A DNA stretch of 52,032 bases. Origin: Flavobacterium aerium (lineage in GTDB: Bacteria; Bacteroidota; Bacteroidia; Flavobacteriales; Flavobacteriaceae). The stretch covers positions 1 to 52,032 of the forward strand of contig NZ_JARQWR010000015.1 in assembly GCF_030766725.1 (NCBI RefSeq), read 5' to 3'. Under the pieces are notes generated by a model. That model did no database searches, was not told the DNA's origin, and saw only the letters and a program-made list of their open reading frames with translations. The position numbers and the translations under genes are program-made. This document shows positions 33,601-42,147 of the stretch, one piece after another (position 1 is the first letter of the stretch; the number at the start of each line of letters is the position of its first letter).

Positions 33601-36600
33601 ATCTTTGTTGTACCACCCTCAAAATTTAAGTATCCATAATATTCACTCTTACCTAGATAATTTGCTTTTTGTGTCATTTTCCCCCATTTATCATACCAAA
33701 AAGTAGTTTTTAAAGGGTAAGAAGCAATTGACGGCAAAGTTTCAGTTATTAATAGTCCACTATTTTGATCGTAAGTATAAGAAGTTTCTAGCCCCTCAAC
33801 ATCTATTTTTTTAGTTAAGAATCTATGGGTACTGTCAAACTCATAATTTTCAATCCTAGGAGCTAAGCCAGCAGCAGATAATGTTTTTTTAATCATATTA
33901 CCATACGCATCATATACATGATCTAAAGTAAGATAGTCTGTTGTGGAATCTCCTTTTTTCTTAATTTGAGTTAACAGATTATTACTATAGGCATATAATT
34001 CCTCTGATATACTTGTATTATTACTAGGGAGTATTTTTGTATTCTTCTTTTTACTTTTTAATCTTCCAATAATGTACGGTGAGCTAGCTAATGCTTCATA
34101 TTCAAAAATATCATTTGAAGTTTGTTCAAGACTACTTCCGTTCAAGGCATTTGTTTCAACTTTTATTGGATTATTATAAATATTATAATCTGTGTTTACA
34201 ATTACACTTGTCCCGTCCAAACCATCAACAGTAATCGATTTGGTATTTTTTAATTTAAATACCTTGTTCGACAATACTGGATTTTCTGCGTTAGCTGTAT
34301 TCTCATAATTATAGTATTGTGTACTTCTATCTATAAATTGATCATTTTGAGATAAAGTAAGCATTGGAGAAGCTAAGCCTACTACTGAAAAATTCTCGAT
34401 TGACATTCCTCTTTTGCTAGGATCAAACTTATTAATTGTTGAAATTATTTGAGAATCATCAGCAAACCAATTTGTTGTTAATATAGCTCTAAACCCTAGA
34501 AAACCTAATCCATCGGCATGTGAACTTGCTGCGTAATATTTATACAATTGCTTTGCATAAACCTCTGGGCTATTTTTCTCAATTTTAGAAACCACATTAA
34601 AACTAGAAGCAGAGCCTACGTCATAATATGGATAATAATTTACGGCCTGATTTGCACTTATATATACGTCATTTCCACTTTTCAGTGGTGCATACGTTAT
34701 TGTTTTTGTTACTCCATCCCCAGTTGAAATCTGTTTTAATGCTTTCATTTGGAAAGTAAGCGCATCTTGATTCACAAAAAAACCTATTTTATGAGAATCT
34801 ATATATGACTGCGTTGGAGGATTATTTAATCCGTTTCCATATCCAAAGCCTGCTTCCGCTTCATATAAAAGAAGTTCTGGTCTTTGACCATATACTTTAC
34901 TTGGTATCACCATAATAGGATTGATCCCAAAATTATAATATTTCGAATTTCGATTGGCAAATGTATTAACTTCATTAGTCCAAATACCACCGTGAAACCT
35001 TTTCATATAATTAATTGTCAAAACAACTTCACTGGTCGGTTGTAGATTTCTATAATTATTAGATTTTAATGACAAAATATCTGTCTTACCATCATTATTA
35101 AAATCTACGGCTAATAAATTATTTAAATCATGGGATGCTTGAAAGTTTGCTGGTAATGCCTCACTTACAAATCCAAGTCCAGTTGATAGTAAAAGAGTTC
35201 TTTCAAGTCCTGCTAGAATTATATCTGTTTTACCATCTCCATTAAAATCACCTGTTATTACTGGGTAATCGTAATTTATCGGGTCAACATCATAGACAAC
35301 ATTTGAAAAAGGATCAAAATGTGGATTTACACCTGGCACATGTTCAAAAAATATTTTGTCTTTACCATCATGATTTGTATGAACAAAAGCATAAGGCATT
35401 TCCAAAAGTCTAACTAAATTATCATTATTATCTAATGAATAAACTGAAATTGAGTTTATATTACCTCCTCTAAAAACAATTAAATCTGTTTTACCATCTC
35501 CATTAAAATCACCTGTCTTATAAAATTTTTCATCAAGACTAGCATCATTAGTAATGCCTAAATCCTTAACATAATTTGTCTCAATCCTACGGTCTAAATT
35601 GACAAAATATAAATTGGCTGGTCCAACTGAAGACGAAGAATTTTGTAAAACTAATTTATCAGTTAATCCATCTCCATTAAAATCTCCCTCAAACCAACTA
35701 ACTCCTCCAGTATTTGGTAATATTATCTGTCTATTATATTCGTTTTTAATGGTATTGTTTATTAGATCTTTTGAATAAATATTAAAGGTTAATCTTTTCT
35801 GATTTTGTGGGTCAAAGCTGTCTCCACTCCAGGCATCACGATTCATCATTTTAAATCCAGTACCGTCATGTTCAAGACATCGTATTGTACTTAAATGTCT
35901 ATAATTTGGGAAATTTGAAAATATATTTTTTATAGGTGTACTTCCATCATCGTATATTTTTGTATATAGAGTAAGATTATTTCTGGTTGTTAACATATCT
36001 AAATCTCCATCTCCATCAAAATCTCCATTAATAATTGTTGGCCTATAATAATTTGAGTCTCCTAAATTGGATTCAAGATAAATTGGATTTTTAGCATGTA
36101 TTCCTGTCCCTCCAGAATTTTCTCCATATGCAAAAGTTGTTGAGGTATAGCTTTTACTATTATCCCCTGTTTTTTCTGTAATACTAGTTAACCGTTGGTA
36201 ACCTACTGCCTGTTGATCATGAATTAAATCATAGTTTCTATATCCTTGTCCATTACTTACTACTTTTATCTGACTTAGAATCTTACTATTTACGACACTA
36301 CCATTAGCCACATAAGATTGTGTTACTATAGACCTATCTTTATAAACAAATTGAATTTCATTAATTGGTATATTTGTGCCAGTACTCCCGTATTGAATGG
36401 ATGTTAAGTATATATAATTTCCAATAGAAACATATTTATAAGTGATCCTTACACCTTGTGGATTTTGCCAATAGTTTAAAACAAAACCAGGACTAGACAA
36501 TCCATCCAGTCCATACTGAGCTATAGACCCATCAGGATACTGAACAAAAAAGCCATTCGTTGTATAAGGATTATTAGGATTTGCACAGGATGATGTTACT

Positions 36601-37031
36601 TTAATATTAGAAAATTTTTCTGTCTCATAAACTGTACCATGTCCTCCATAGATAGAATTTCCACTATCTGTTTTCATGATTAATCTTTGCCCATCTAAGG
36701 CAAAACGATCAAAAAGGTCTAAGTCAACAGGATCAATATTATTATCATGAAATTTTGTAGAGGGTATTCTAGTAATAGCTGATAAACCCGAAATCCCCCA
36801 TCCTAAACCAGCTAAACCATCTCCTGACTGACTAGTATAGGAAAGACCAATTTGAGGAACTATCCCATCTATTCCAGGCGGAACAGCTATAGGAATAGAA
36901 TAAGTTGCAGCACCTGTTAATGAAACGGATAATGATCCATCAGTAAAACCAACTTCGCTTGAATTCGATACTTGTGCTTGTGCTAAAAAACTATATAACA
37001 ATAGAATTAAAATAAATTTCAACTTCATCAT
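30687..37031 (-). CDS. giant RHS-repeat polymorphic toxin with SpvB/FG-GAP head and GIY-YIG-like tip
   Basis: The 2114-residue protein has a signal peptide (MMKLKFILILLLYSFLAQAQ), an SpvB-like N-terminal domain (LTGAATYSIPIAVPPGIDG to about 300), a region with five FG-GAP/VCBS motifs (such as GDFDGDGDLD, GDFNGDGKTD), then many RHS/YD repeats (about 1000-1760). The RHS-associated core ends near residue 1839 with NPTKYIDPSG. The variable tip follows; its last 113 residues (from 2002) contain VYVGRSSGYGSPEEIVAKRD, HH, and TIRGVEQLQIEMYR, a pattern like GIY-YIG nucleases. It likely acts outside the cell on competitors. Nuclease activity is inferred. Confidence 0.85.
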   Translation of the reverse strand: MMKLKFILILLLYSFLAQAQVSNSSEVGFTDGSLSVSLTGAATYSIPIAVPPGIDGIVPQIGLSYTSQSGDGLAGLGWGISGLSAITRIPSTKFHDNNIDPVDLDLFDRFALDGQRLIMKTDSGNSIYGGHGTVYETEKFSNIKVTSSCANPNNPYTTNGFFVQYPDGSIAQYGLDGLSSPGFVLNYWQNPQGVRITYKYVSIGNYIYLTSIQYGSTGTNIPINEIQFVYKDRSIVTQSYVANGSVVNSKILSQIKVVSNGQGYRNYDLIHDQQAVGYQRLTSITEKTGDNSKSYTSTTFAYGENSGGTGIHAKNPIYLESNLGDSNYYRPTIINGDFDGDGDLDMLTTRNNLTLYTKIYDDGSTPIKNIFSNFPNYRHLSTIRCLEHDGTGFKMMNRDAWSGDSFDPQNQKRLTFNIYSKDLINNTIKNEYNRQIILPNTGGVSWFEGDFNGDGLTDKLVLQNSSSSVGPANLYFVNLDRRIETNYVKDLGITNDASLDEKFYKTGDFNGDGKTDLIVFRGGNINSISVYSLDNNDNLVRLLEMPYAFVHTNHDGKDKIFFEHVPGVNPHFDPFSNVVYDVDPINYDYPVITGDFNGDGKTDIILAGLERTLLLSTGLGFVSEALPANFQASHDLNNLLAVDFNNDGKTDILSLKSNNYRNLQPTSEVVLTINYMKRFHGGIWTNEVNTFANRNSKYYNFGINPIMVIPSKVYGQRPELLLYEAEAGFGYGNGLNNPPTQSYIDSHKIGFFVNQDALTFQMKALKQISTGDGVTKTITYAPLKSGNDVYISANQAVNYYPYYDVGSASSFNVVSKIEKNSPEVYAKQLYKYYAASSHADGLGFLGFRAILTTNWFADDSQIISTINKFDPSKRGMSIENFSVVGLASPMLTLSQNDQFIDRSTQYYNYENTANAENPVLSNKVFKLKNTKSITVDGLDGTSVIVNTDYNIYNNPIKVETNALNGSSLEQTSNDIFEYEALASSPYIIGRLKSKKKNTKILPSNNTSISEELYAYSNNLLTQIKKKGDSTTDYLTLDHVYDAYGNMIKKTLSAAGLAPRIENYEFDSTHRFLTKKIDVEGLETSYTYDQNSGLLITETLPSIASYPLKTTFWYDKWGKMTQKANYLGKSEYYGYLNFEGGTTKITTNDEGGYAQIILDKLGREIYKKIKNVEGNVVQTYFTYDIYDRLKTQSQPYVSQPEVWDEMSYDIYGRLLRAISLKSASSEGKVVNYTYSGLVATESEALKTKQYTKNATGNVISFTETPGGTVSYEYFANGTLKSTNYNGVVTQIEQDGWGRKKTLIDPSAGTYNYEYNLFGETTKEKVTGKGETVYTINNVGKIDFKISKDTGGNIISKNTYTYNPETKLLTNIRLDDYAGGSFSLYNYGYDNYKRLSFKDESGFQAYFQQAIQYNQFGRPEKELYAATNTADMKVSSKWIKYTYKNGYRWQILDNDSGVVLSQVNTVNSQNQVLTANLGNGTSITNKYDVFGFPVEFKHDKSNTNIMTLKTVFEPKYGNLTSLSYNTFLNWKKKFTYDNSDRLTSFSDNGLIIAPPVELGKNANDESLSLMSNAIEQGSQTYNENGTILSNSIGTYSYNTALGKPYQVSKITLDNPSNDLIYYTGREQNITYNLFKSPITIKEENRENIDFDYNAFEGRSTMYYGGLQSDKNQRPYRKFYSADGTIEIKYKTSSPTSVEFVTYIGGDGYSAPVILKSDGTTQNYFYLHRDYQGSILVITDNVGTVVEKRLFDPWGALVKYADNAGSKPVPTTSTGLFLDRGYTGHEHLLGVGLINMNGRIYDPKLHRFLQPDNNLQDPFNTQNYNRYSYGMNNPTKYIDPSGEFWGNVLGYLFSTYIHGAQASGDGNPFNWNAGIWANAALSSVSTVVSLGATNYANNYLESYGSHPEISSTSSFTHNIENHEYVTYINPDGYNNRAYAYAGFIIGGLIADDIDPVLVLDNGLIPVVFGVATGVWLYDNRAVVANTITKTVDAVKESLDPQGFKYVTYTKVNKEGFVYVGRSSGYGSPEEIVAKRDVNHHMNKEGYGPAKLSISLPATMAGFVRREFDSSYWTIRGVEQLQIEMYREQGRSGNVRNGISPVNISLLKYLEWGGKLKF

Positions 37032-37034
37032 AAC

Positions 37035-37490
37035 TTACTGTTTAATAATTTTTAATGTTTTCTTTTCCCCGTTTGAATAAAGCATAACTAAATTGTAATG
37101 ACCTATTGAATAATCTCTGAAATTGATGGAACTTAGCTCCACATTTTGTAAATTATTTGTCATTTTTATTTGTTGTCCATTCATTGAAAAGAGCGTTATA
37201 CTTATCACTTGATTTTCTCTAGTATTCTCCCATTTTATATATAACTCTTCGACAACTGGATTTGGATAGTAAGAAATCCCTAAAGAAATATCTTCTTTGA
37301 AATAATCATCCTCCGATATAGTTTCTAATGTTTCATATTTTTCAAATGTATCTCCTAGTAACATACAATTAATACAGATTTTTCTTGTTATTTGATTCCC
37401 AGCACTGTCATAATTAAATTGTAATGCTGTCGTTTGGCTATATGTCATGCCATAGGCAAACATAAACAAGAATAAAATTTTGTTTTTCAT
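37035..37490 (-). CDS. short T9SS type A sorting-domain protein with a YD-like repeat
   Basis: The 151-residue protein has a signal peptide (MKNKILFLFMFAYGMTYS) followed by FNYDSAGNQITRKICINC, which looks like a single RHS/YD repeat, then a T9SS type A C-terminal sorting domain (about 72-151: ISYYPNPVVEELYIKW to TLKIIKQ). It is three bases upstream of the RHS toxin and must be co-transcribed with it. Proteins with such domains are carried across the outer membrane by type IX secretion and often anchored on the surface. It could display, dock or help export the toxin, which itself lacks a sorting domain. This is a hypothesis. Confidence 0.78.
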   Translation of the reverse strand: MKNKILFLFMFAYGMTYSQTTALQFNYDSAGNQITRKICINCMLLGDTFEKYETLETISEDDYFKEDISLGISYYPNPVVEELYIKWENTRENQVISITLFSMNGQQIKMTNNLQNVELSSINFRDYSIGHYNLVMLYSNGEKKTLKIIKQ

Positions 37491-37794
37491 AAATTATTTT
37501 AACACTATTGATTGATATTAATCTGTAAAAGATGGCGTTTGTTACATTTAAAACCATACTTTAATTCCTTTTTTTAAGAGAAAAAGATTATAGATATCTC
37601 TAATCTATATTTAATTCATTGATTTTTAATGTTTTTTGCAAAATAACAAAAAATAATTAAGTAATTAATAACAAATAAAAGATTACATATTAACAAAATG
37701 CTTCTTGACTTATATATAATATAAATTTCTCCGTAGGGAGAGTACATTAAAATGTTTTATAATCTATGGAGAGAAATTTGTGCGAAAAATTCGA
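37491..37794. other. intergenic region between the RHS operon and the B12 locus
   Basis: The 304-bp stretch is extremely A+T-rich and has no credible coding sequence. It is the upstream region of the RHS operon on the minus strand; a possible -7 element, TTATTTTG, lies at 37646-37639 on that strand. An imperfect inverted repeat, AAATTTCTCC (37723-37732) with GGAGAGAAATTT (37768-37779), sits just after the end of the T9SS surface protein and may be its terminator. Confidence 0.45.
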
Positions 37795-38775
37795 CTATTT
37801 TATTACTAGACGCTTTGTAGAGGTTCTATTTCCCACTGAAACTTCAAATAAATATAATCCTGTATTCAATATAGAAACATTTACCCCTTCTTGGTTTACT
37901 CCTTTTTGTTGCAAAACAATTCGACCCGAAACATCATATACTTTCACATCTGCTGTTTCTAATCCTTTAATGTAAACTTTATCGGTAGTTGGATTCGGAT
38001 AAATATAAAAGTCCAATTCATTAGTAACTTCATCAATCCCCAATGTCGATTGATTGATTACGCCCACTCCGGCTAAATCGAATCCTCCAGAATTAAATGG
38101 TGTTGGATATGGATCATTCACTTTATTACCAAAACTATCTAAGGATGCAAATTCAGGAATAATAGTTCCTACCACATCAATCACTTTCACATGAGTAATT
38201 CTATTCTTGTTTAATAAAGGATTATTGGGTAATTCATCAATATCAAATGGGGTTCCAAAGGTTCCTCTATATTTCCCTGCTAAGTTATTTAAGTAAGTAC
38301 AATCTAATGAACCAAAGCCTCCAACTTGTGTAGCTGTTTGAGTTTGGCTATGTGCTGGGAAACGGAAAAAATTTATACCATCTGAACTGACCTCAACAAA
38401 TGCTAATTCTAAGAAAAAATCTGTACCATTTTCAAAAACAGCGAAATCAAATCCTGGTCCATTCGTAATCGGCTTTGCAAATGTCAATGTTGCTGTTCCA
38501 GCATCACCTAAACTCACAACACCATTTTCTCCTGCAACACCTAATGGTGAAGAAGAAGAACCAATGGATGCTCTATTACTGCCATTGTATGTTTTTGTCG
38601 TATCTGAAATCTGGATATATCCTCTTACAATTTCCGCTCCGGTAGCCCAAGCAACAAATACAGCATCGTCTTTATATAGGGCTGTAGAACCTGGTTCTTC
38701 TGCTTTAGGTGGATAAGATTGTGCATTGGATATGAAGGTAAAAAAAATAGAAGCTAAAAGTAATGTTTGTTTCAT
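37795..38775 (-). CDS. T9SS type A sorting-domain surface protein of the cobalamin locus
   Basis: The 326-residue protein has a signal peptide (MKQTLLLASIFFTFISNAQS), a beta-rich domain of about 220 residues (with GPGFDFAVFENGTDFFLELA and FVEVSSDGINFFRFPAHS) and a C-terminal T9SS sorting domain (about 249-326: DFYIYPNPTTDKVYIKGLE to KRLVIK). The first domain resembles no family I can name surely. It lies downstream of the riboswitch-controlled BtuB-type receptor and BtuG-like lipoprotein, although a hairpin at 38796-38831 separates it from them. In that position it may be another surface cobalamin-binding protein, comparable in role to BtuH of Bacteroides. Confidence 0.75.
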   Translation of the reverse strand: MKQTLLLASIFFTFISNAQSYPPKAEEPGSTALYKDDAVFVAWATGAEIVRGYIQISDTTKTYNGSNRASIGSSSSPLGVAGENGVVSLGDAGTATLTFAKPITNGPGFDFAVFENGTDFFLELAFVEVSSDGINFFRFPAHSQTQTATQVGGFGSLDCTYLNNLAGKYRGTFGTPFDIDELPNNPLLNKNRITHVKVIDVVGTIIPEFASLDSFGNKVNDPYPTPFNSGGFDLAGVGVINQSTLGIDEVTNELDFYIYPNPTTDKVYIKGLETADVKVYDVSGRIVLQQKGVNQEGVNVSILNTGLYLFEVSVGNRTSTKRLVIK

Positions 38776-38795
38776 ATAATAATATTTAAGATTAT

Positions 38796-38831
38796 AATAA
38801 AAAGACTTTCCAAACGGAAAGTCTTTTTATT
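38796..38831. terminator. hairpin between the BtuG-like gene and the T9SS protein gene
   Basis: AATAAAAAGACTTTCC-AAAC-GGAAAGTCTTTTTATT is a perfect 16-bp stem followed by T. On the minus strand it would terminate most transcripts after the BtuG-like gene and let some reach the T9SS protein gene. No clear promoter lies between this hairpin and that gene. Confidence 0.75.
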
Positions 38832-38848
38832 GATTTATTTAGTTTGAA

Positions 38849-39904
38849 TTAATCGTTGAAATAACAACTATTAGGTCCAACTCCTACAGTGACTGTACCT
38901 ACTAAAGTTCCAGCAGTTGTATAAACGTGAACTTTACTATCTGATTCAAAATCGCCTGCATCAACAGCATAAATTCTATTTCCTTTCACATTAAAGCCAT
39001 ACATCGCTCCATATAGTGAAGTTGAATTATAATCAAATAATGGTGTTGTTGAAGGTGCAGTTGCTGTTAAATTCATCACATAAGCAGCAGAATTAACTGT
39101 GTAGTATATTTTCCCATCTTCAATGTTTAAGTTTGAAGCTAAATTCAATGATGTAGGGAATACAATTTCGCTTACGATTTGATTGGTTGCCGTACTGATT
39201 TTTACAATTTTACTTGGTGCAGAATAGCTATTACATAAAACGTATAAAATACCATTTTCTTCTTCAAATGAATTTGGAGATTCTCCTAAGTCGATAACTT
39301 TTTCAATAGTATTTGAAGCAGGATTAATAACGGTTACAGAACTTCCATTACCGTAGCTTCCATTAGAAACATATATTTTTCCGTTTTCTTCAATAATTTT
39401 ATTTGCTACTGTATTCATTGGAATAGTAGCCTCAACCGTTAAAGTGTTCAAATTCACTACTGCAACAAAATCATCATTATTTACTGTAACATTCGCAGCA
39501 TTGCTTACATACGCTTTTCCATTTTTTACCACACCATACATTGGCACCAATAAACCCGTTTGTATTTTACCTAATAATTTAAATGTATAACGATTCACTA
39601 CCGTAATTATACTTGAACCATTGGCAATAACATATGCTTTGTCTCCATCAAAAAATATGGATTGCACATATTTACCTAGAGCATCTCCATTATTTACCTG
39701 TCCGTAAACATTTTGTTCAACTTTAGTTAAGTTATCACTAACAAAAGTTACAGTTCCTAAGCTATTCCCGTTTCCTTCATTTGTAACAAAGAAACCTTTT
39801 TCATAAGCTCCTAAAGGTAGAGTTGCTTCGTCGTCATTATCACTACAGGATGCAAAGAAAAGTGAGCCAACAAGCGCTACTAAAAATAATTTATTCAATT
39901 TCAT
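38849..39904 (-). CDS. BtuG-like surface lipoprotein, YncE-type beta-propeller (DUF5074-like)
   Basis: The 351-residue protein has a lipobox ending FFASC (Cys20) followed by SDNDDE, the acidic signal that sends lipoproteins to the outer face of the outer membrane in Bacteroidota. The rest is a seven-bladed-type propeller with repeats such as GKAYVSNAANVTVNNDDFV and GKIYVSNGSYGNGSSVTVIN. In Bacteroides thetaiotaomicron, BtuG is a propeller lipoprotein that binds cobalamin very tightly and caps BtuB. This gene directly follows a BtuB-type receptor with a cobalamin riboswitch, so the same role is very likely. Confidence 0.85.
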   Translation of the reverse strand: MKLNKLFLVALVGSLFFASCSDNDDEATLPLGAYEKGFFVTNEGNGNSLGTVTFVSDNLTKVEQNVYGQVNNGDALGKYVQSIFFDGDKAYVIANGSSIITVVNRYTFKLLGKIQTGLLVPMYGVVKNGKAYVSNAANVTVNNDDFVAVVNLNTLTVEATIPMNTVANKIIEENGKIYVSNGSYGNGSSVTVINPASNTIEKVIDLGESPNSFEEENGILYVLCNSYSAPSKIVKISTATNQIVSEIVFPTSLNLASNLNIEDGKIYYTVNSAAYVMNLTATAPSTTPLFDYNSTSLYGAMYGFNVKGNRIYAVDAGDFESDSKVHVYTTAGTLVGTVTVGVGPNSCYFND

Positions 39905-39908
39905 CGTA

Positions 39909-41747
39909 TTAAAAATTAAAGGTTAGATACATATTAAAATTTCTTCCTGGTAGAGGTCTATTCTCTACGCTTTGGTATTTTTCATTCCACAAATTCAGAA
40001 CTTGTGCACCAATTTTATAGGAATTGGTTTTCCCAAAATTATAATCCAGTCCTACATTAGCGACTTGATATGATTTTATATTATAACGAGAATTATTATC
40101 TGTTCTTGTAAACACTTCTCCATTGTATAAGAACTGGTAATAAGCGGACCATCTTTGATATCCATAGGATACTGCTGCTGTAGCTTTATGATAGGGTACA
40201 TAGGTTAATTGCTTATCTAGTCTTTCATCCTTAGAAACAGTATAAGCATAGGTTCCACTGATATCTATATAATGATTCCCGTATTTCTTTTGCCAGTTCA
40301 ATAGAGCTTCTAATCCATAGATTTTAACTTTATCCGTATTCATCGGTTTCCATACGGTTCCCGTAGGTAACCAACGCAACATATCCTTGACCTTTGTGTA
40401 GTATCCCGTAACTGTAAGTTTGAATTCTTTGTAACGGAATTCATTTTCTATTTCACCTTGATATGAACTTTCTGGTTTTAAATCTGGATTCCCCGCTCCT
40501 TGCCAGTATAAATCATTAAAAGTTGGAATTCTAAAGTTTTTGGAAGCATTGATTTTTAGTTTATAAAATTTTGTGAATCCATATTCTGCCCCTGCAGAGA
40601 ATAAGTAGGGACTTTTATAATTGTCTGTCAATTCTTTTCTTGCACTTAATTCGTAATCAAATTTATCCGTGACTTGGTGCTTCATCAATACAGTAACTGA
40701 TCCTATATTTCGTGTATTCTCTGGAACGTTACTTCCAAAACCTTTTGTACGAGTATAGTCTAGAATGGCATTCAATCGAATATTTTCTCCCAATTGATAG
40801 GCTAAATCATATTTTGCAATCAGACTTTCGGCTTTGCCTTTAGAATAAATATCTTCTTGTTCTATATTATCAAAGTATTTATAGCTTTCGCTGATAAAAG
40901 CTACTTTTAATTTAGATGTGAATTGGTTTTGAAAACTTACCCATTCCAACATATTTCTCGAATTCACATCTTGGTATTTTGTCTTCGGTTCATTGGGTGT
41001 TATTAAAGAGAAATGACGTTCTCCATCAAATAACTGACTGTAAAATTTCAGAAAATTAGAATCGTTTATTTTGTATCCAAAATTGGCACTTATACTTGTG
41101 TTATAGAATGCCCCGTTCAGATTCTTTCTATCAGTTCCTATATAATCGTAATCATTATCCGAACTATTATGGGTAATACTAACTTGTGCACTAAATTTTT
41201 CGTTTGAAGCCTGCATTCTATAATGACCACCATAGGTATTGAAACTACCATATTTTATGGAAACGTCATTATTAAAAAAATTCCCAAATACTAAATCATT
41301 ATTCAAGTGTATACTACCGCCTATTGCACTACTACCGTAAATGGAACTTCCTCCACCGGCACGTACGGTAATATTATTAAAATCGTAGGTATTGATGACA
41401 TTAAAATCTGTTTGCCCAAGCAACTGAGAATTGATATTAATTCCATTCCAGATTACAGCGGTTTGTTGCGCTGTTGTTCCTCTAAAAGAGGGAGAAGAAA
41501 CCATTCCTAATCCATTTTCTTTAAAATAGATAACGGTATTATAATTCAATAACGAAGTCAGGGAAGATTGGTTTTTTCTCAGAATAGAATCATTCAATTT
41601 CAATACAGATTGTGTATTGGAATTGTTCTTCAACTGCGAATCGGACACAACAACTTCCTTCAAATGAATTGCAGGGTTGTTTTGGGCTAAAACCAATTGG
41701 CTAACCACAAGGAAACAGAATAATACTATTTTTTTCAAAGTCATCAT
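39909..41747 (-). CDS. btuB: TonB-dependent cobalamin receptor (BtuB-type)
   Basis: The 612-residue protein has a signal peptide (KKIVLFCFLVVSQLVLAQ), an N-terminal plug domain (about 28-150, including SFRGTTAQQTAVIWNGINI and GSSIYGSSAIGGSIHLN) and a 22-strand barrel with the usual alternating aromatic strands, ending in an aromatic-terminated strand (NFNMYLTFNF). It lacks the N-terminal carboxypeptidase-regulatory domain of SusC-type receptors and has the size of Escherichia coli BtuB (about 600). A cobalamin riboswitch lies in its leader, which makes vitamin B12 the likely substrate. The BtuG-like gene starts 4 bp downstream. Confidence 0.93.
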   Translation of the reverse strand: MMTLKKIVLFCFLVVSQLVLAQNNPAIHLKEVVVSDSQLKNNSNTQSVLKLNDSILRKNQSSLTSLLNYNTVIYFKENGLGMVSSPSFRGTTAQQTAVIWNGININSQLLGQTDFNVINTYDFNNITVRAGGGSSIYGSSAIGGSIHLNNDLVFGNFFNNDVSIKYGSFNTYGGHYRMQASNEKFSAQVSITHNSSDNDYDYIGTDRKNLNGAFYNTSISANFGYKINDSNFLKFYSQLFDGERHFSLITPNEPKTKYQDVNSRNMLEWVSFQNQFTSKLKVAFISESYKYFDNIEQEDIYSKGKAESLIAKYDLAYQLGENIRLNAILDYTRTKGFGSNVPENTRNIGSVTVLMKHQVTDKFDYELSARKELTDNYKSPYLFSAGAEYGFTKFYKLKINASKNFRIPTFNDLYWQGAGNPDLKPESSYQGEIENEFRYKEFKLTVTGYYTKVKDMLRWLPTGTVWKPMNTDKVKIYGLEALLNWQKKYGNHYIDISGTYAYTVSKDERLDKQLTYVPYHKATAAVSYGYQRWSAYYQFLYNGEVFTRTDNNSRYNIKSYQVANVGLDYNFGKTNSYKIGAQVLNLWNEKYQSVENRPLPGRNFNMYLTFNF

Positions 41748-41752
41748 TTTCT

Positions 41753-41773
41753 AAACTTTTTTCCCGAAAGTTT
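41753..41773 (-). promoter_or_regulatory. leader hairpin next to the btuB start
   Basis: AAACTTT and AAAGTTT (41753-41759 with 41767-41773) form a 7-bp stem with a 7-base loop, immediately upstream of the btuB ATG and 17 bases after the riboswitch. It may be part of the expression platform controlling translation start. No intrinsic terminator is seen in the leader. Confidence 0.4.
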
Positions 41774-41790
41774 GATCATTGTTATACTAA

Positions 41791-42036
41791 GGCAGGTCTC
41801 CTGGCTTGCGTCTTATTGTTTACCTTCCCATTAGTTTATCACTAACAGTGGTTTGTGGAGATAACAACAAGCATTCTAAATACAGAACTAAGCTTACAGT
41901 TGCGGGAACAGCTCAAGACTTCAAAAAATATTTTTTATTACATTCAAAAAACAAATTCATTTTTTGAAGTAGTATATCAATATTTCAGGCACTTGATTCC
42001 CTTTTAATGTGATTTGTAAATCAAATTCACAACCTT
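41791..42036 (-). promoter_or_regulatory. cobalamin riboswitch
   Basis: Read on the minus strand, the element has AAAAGGGAATCAAGTGCC near the 5' end, the B12 box GTTCCCGCAACTGTAAG (41909-41893), the CCACTGTT element (about 41851-41844), and ends AGCCAGGAGACCTGCC (41806-41791), which closes the outer stem. These are the conserved parts of the AdoCbl-class riboswitch. When B12 is plentiful it represses the downstream gene, here the BtuB-type receptor and the genes after it. The long variable arm contains TTCAAAAAATG pairing with CATTTTTTGAA. Confidence 0.95.
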
Positions 42037-42047
42037 AATTTTCGCTG

Positions 42048-42055
42048 CAAATATA
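42048..42055 (-). promoter_or_regulatory. -7 element of the riboswitch/btuB transcript
   Basis: TATATTTG on the minus strand matches TAnnTTTG exactly and lies 11 bp upstream of the first conserved riboswitch sequence, so the transcript begins just before the aptamer. Confidence 0.7.
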
Positions 42056-42117
42056 ATGTTATCATTCGGATATTTGAATAAAATTGAGAATACTATAAAA
42101 AAAAGCCACTTTCCTTA

Positions 42118-42125
42118 TACCTTTG
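42118..42125 (+). promoter_or_regulatory. -7 element of the btuFCD promoter
   Basis: TACCTTTG matches TAnnTTTG exactly, 22 bp before the btuF start codon. The leader is thus about 15 bases, too short for any riboswitch. Confidence 0.6.
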
Positions 42126-42147
42126 TAGTATTCCAACTGATTATAAA

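Noticed and set aside
38849..39904. heme- or nitrite-related YncE protein
   Set aside because: The propeller alone would allow other roles, but the surface-export signal and the riboswitch/BtuB context favour a BtuG-like cobalamin binder.
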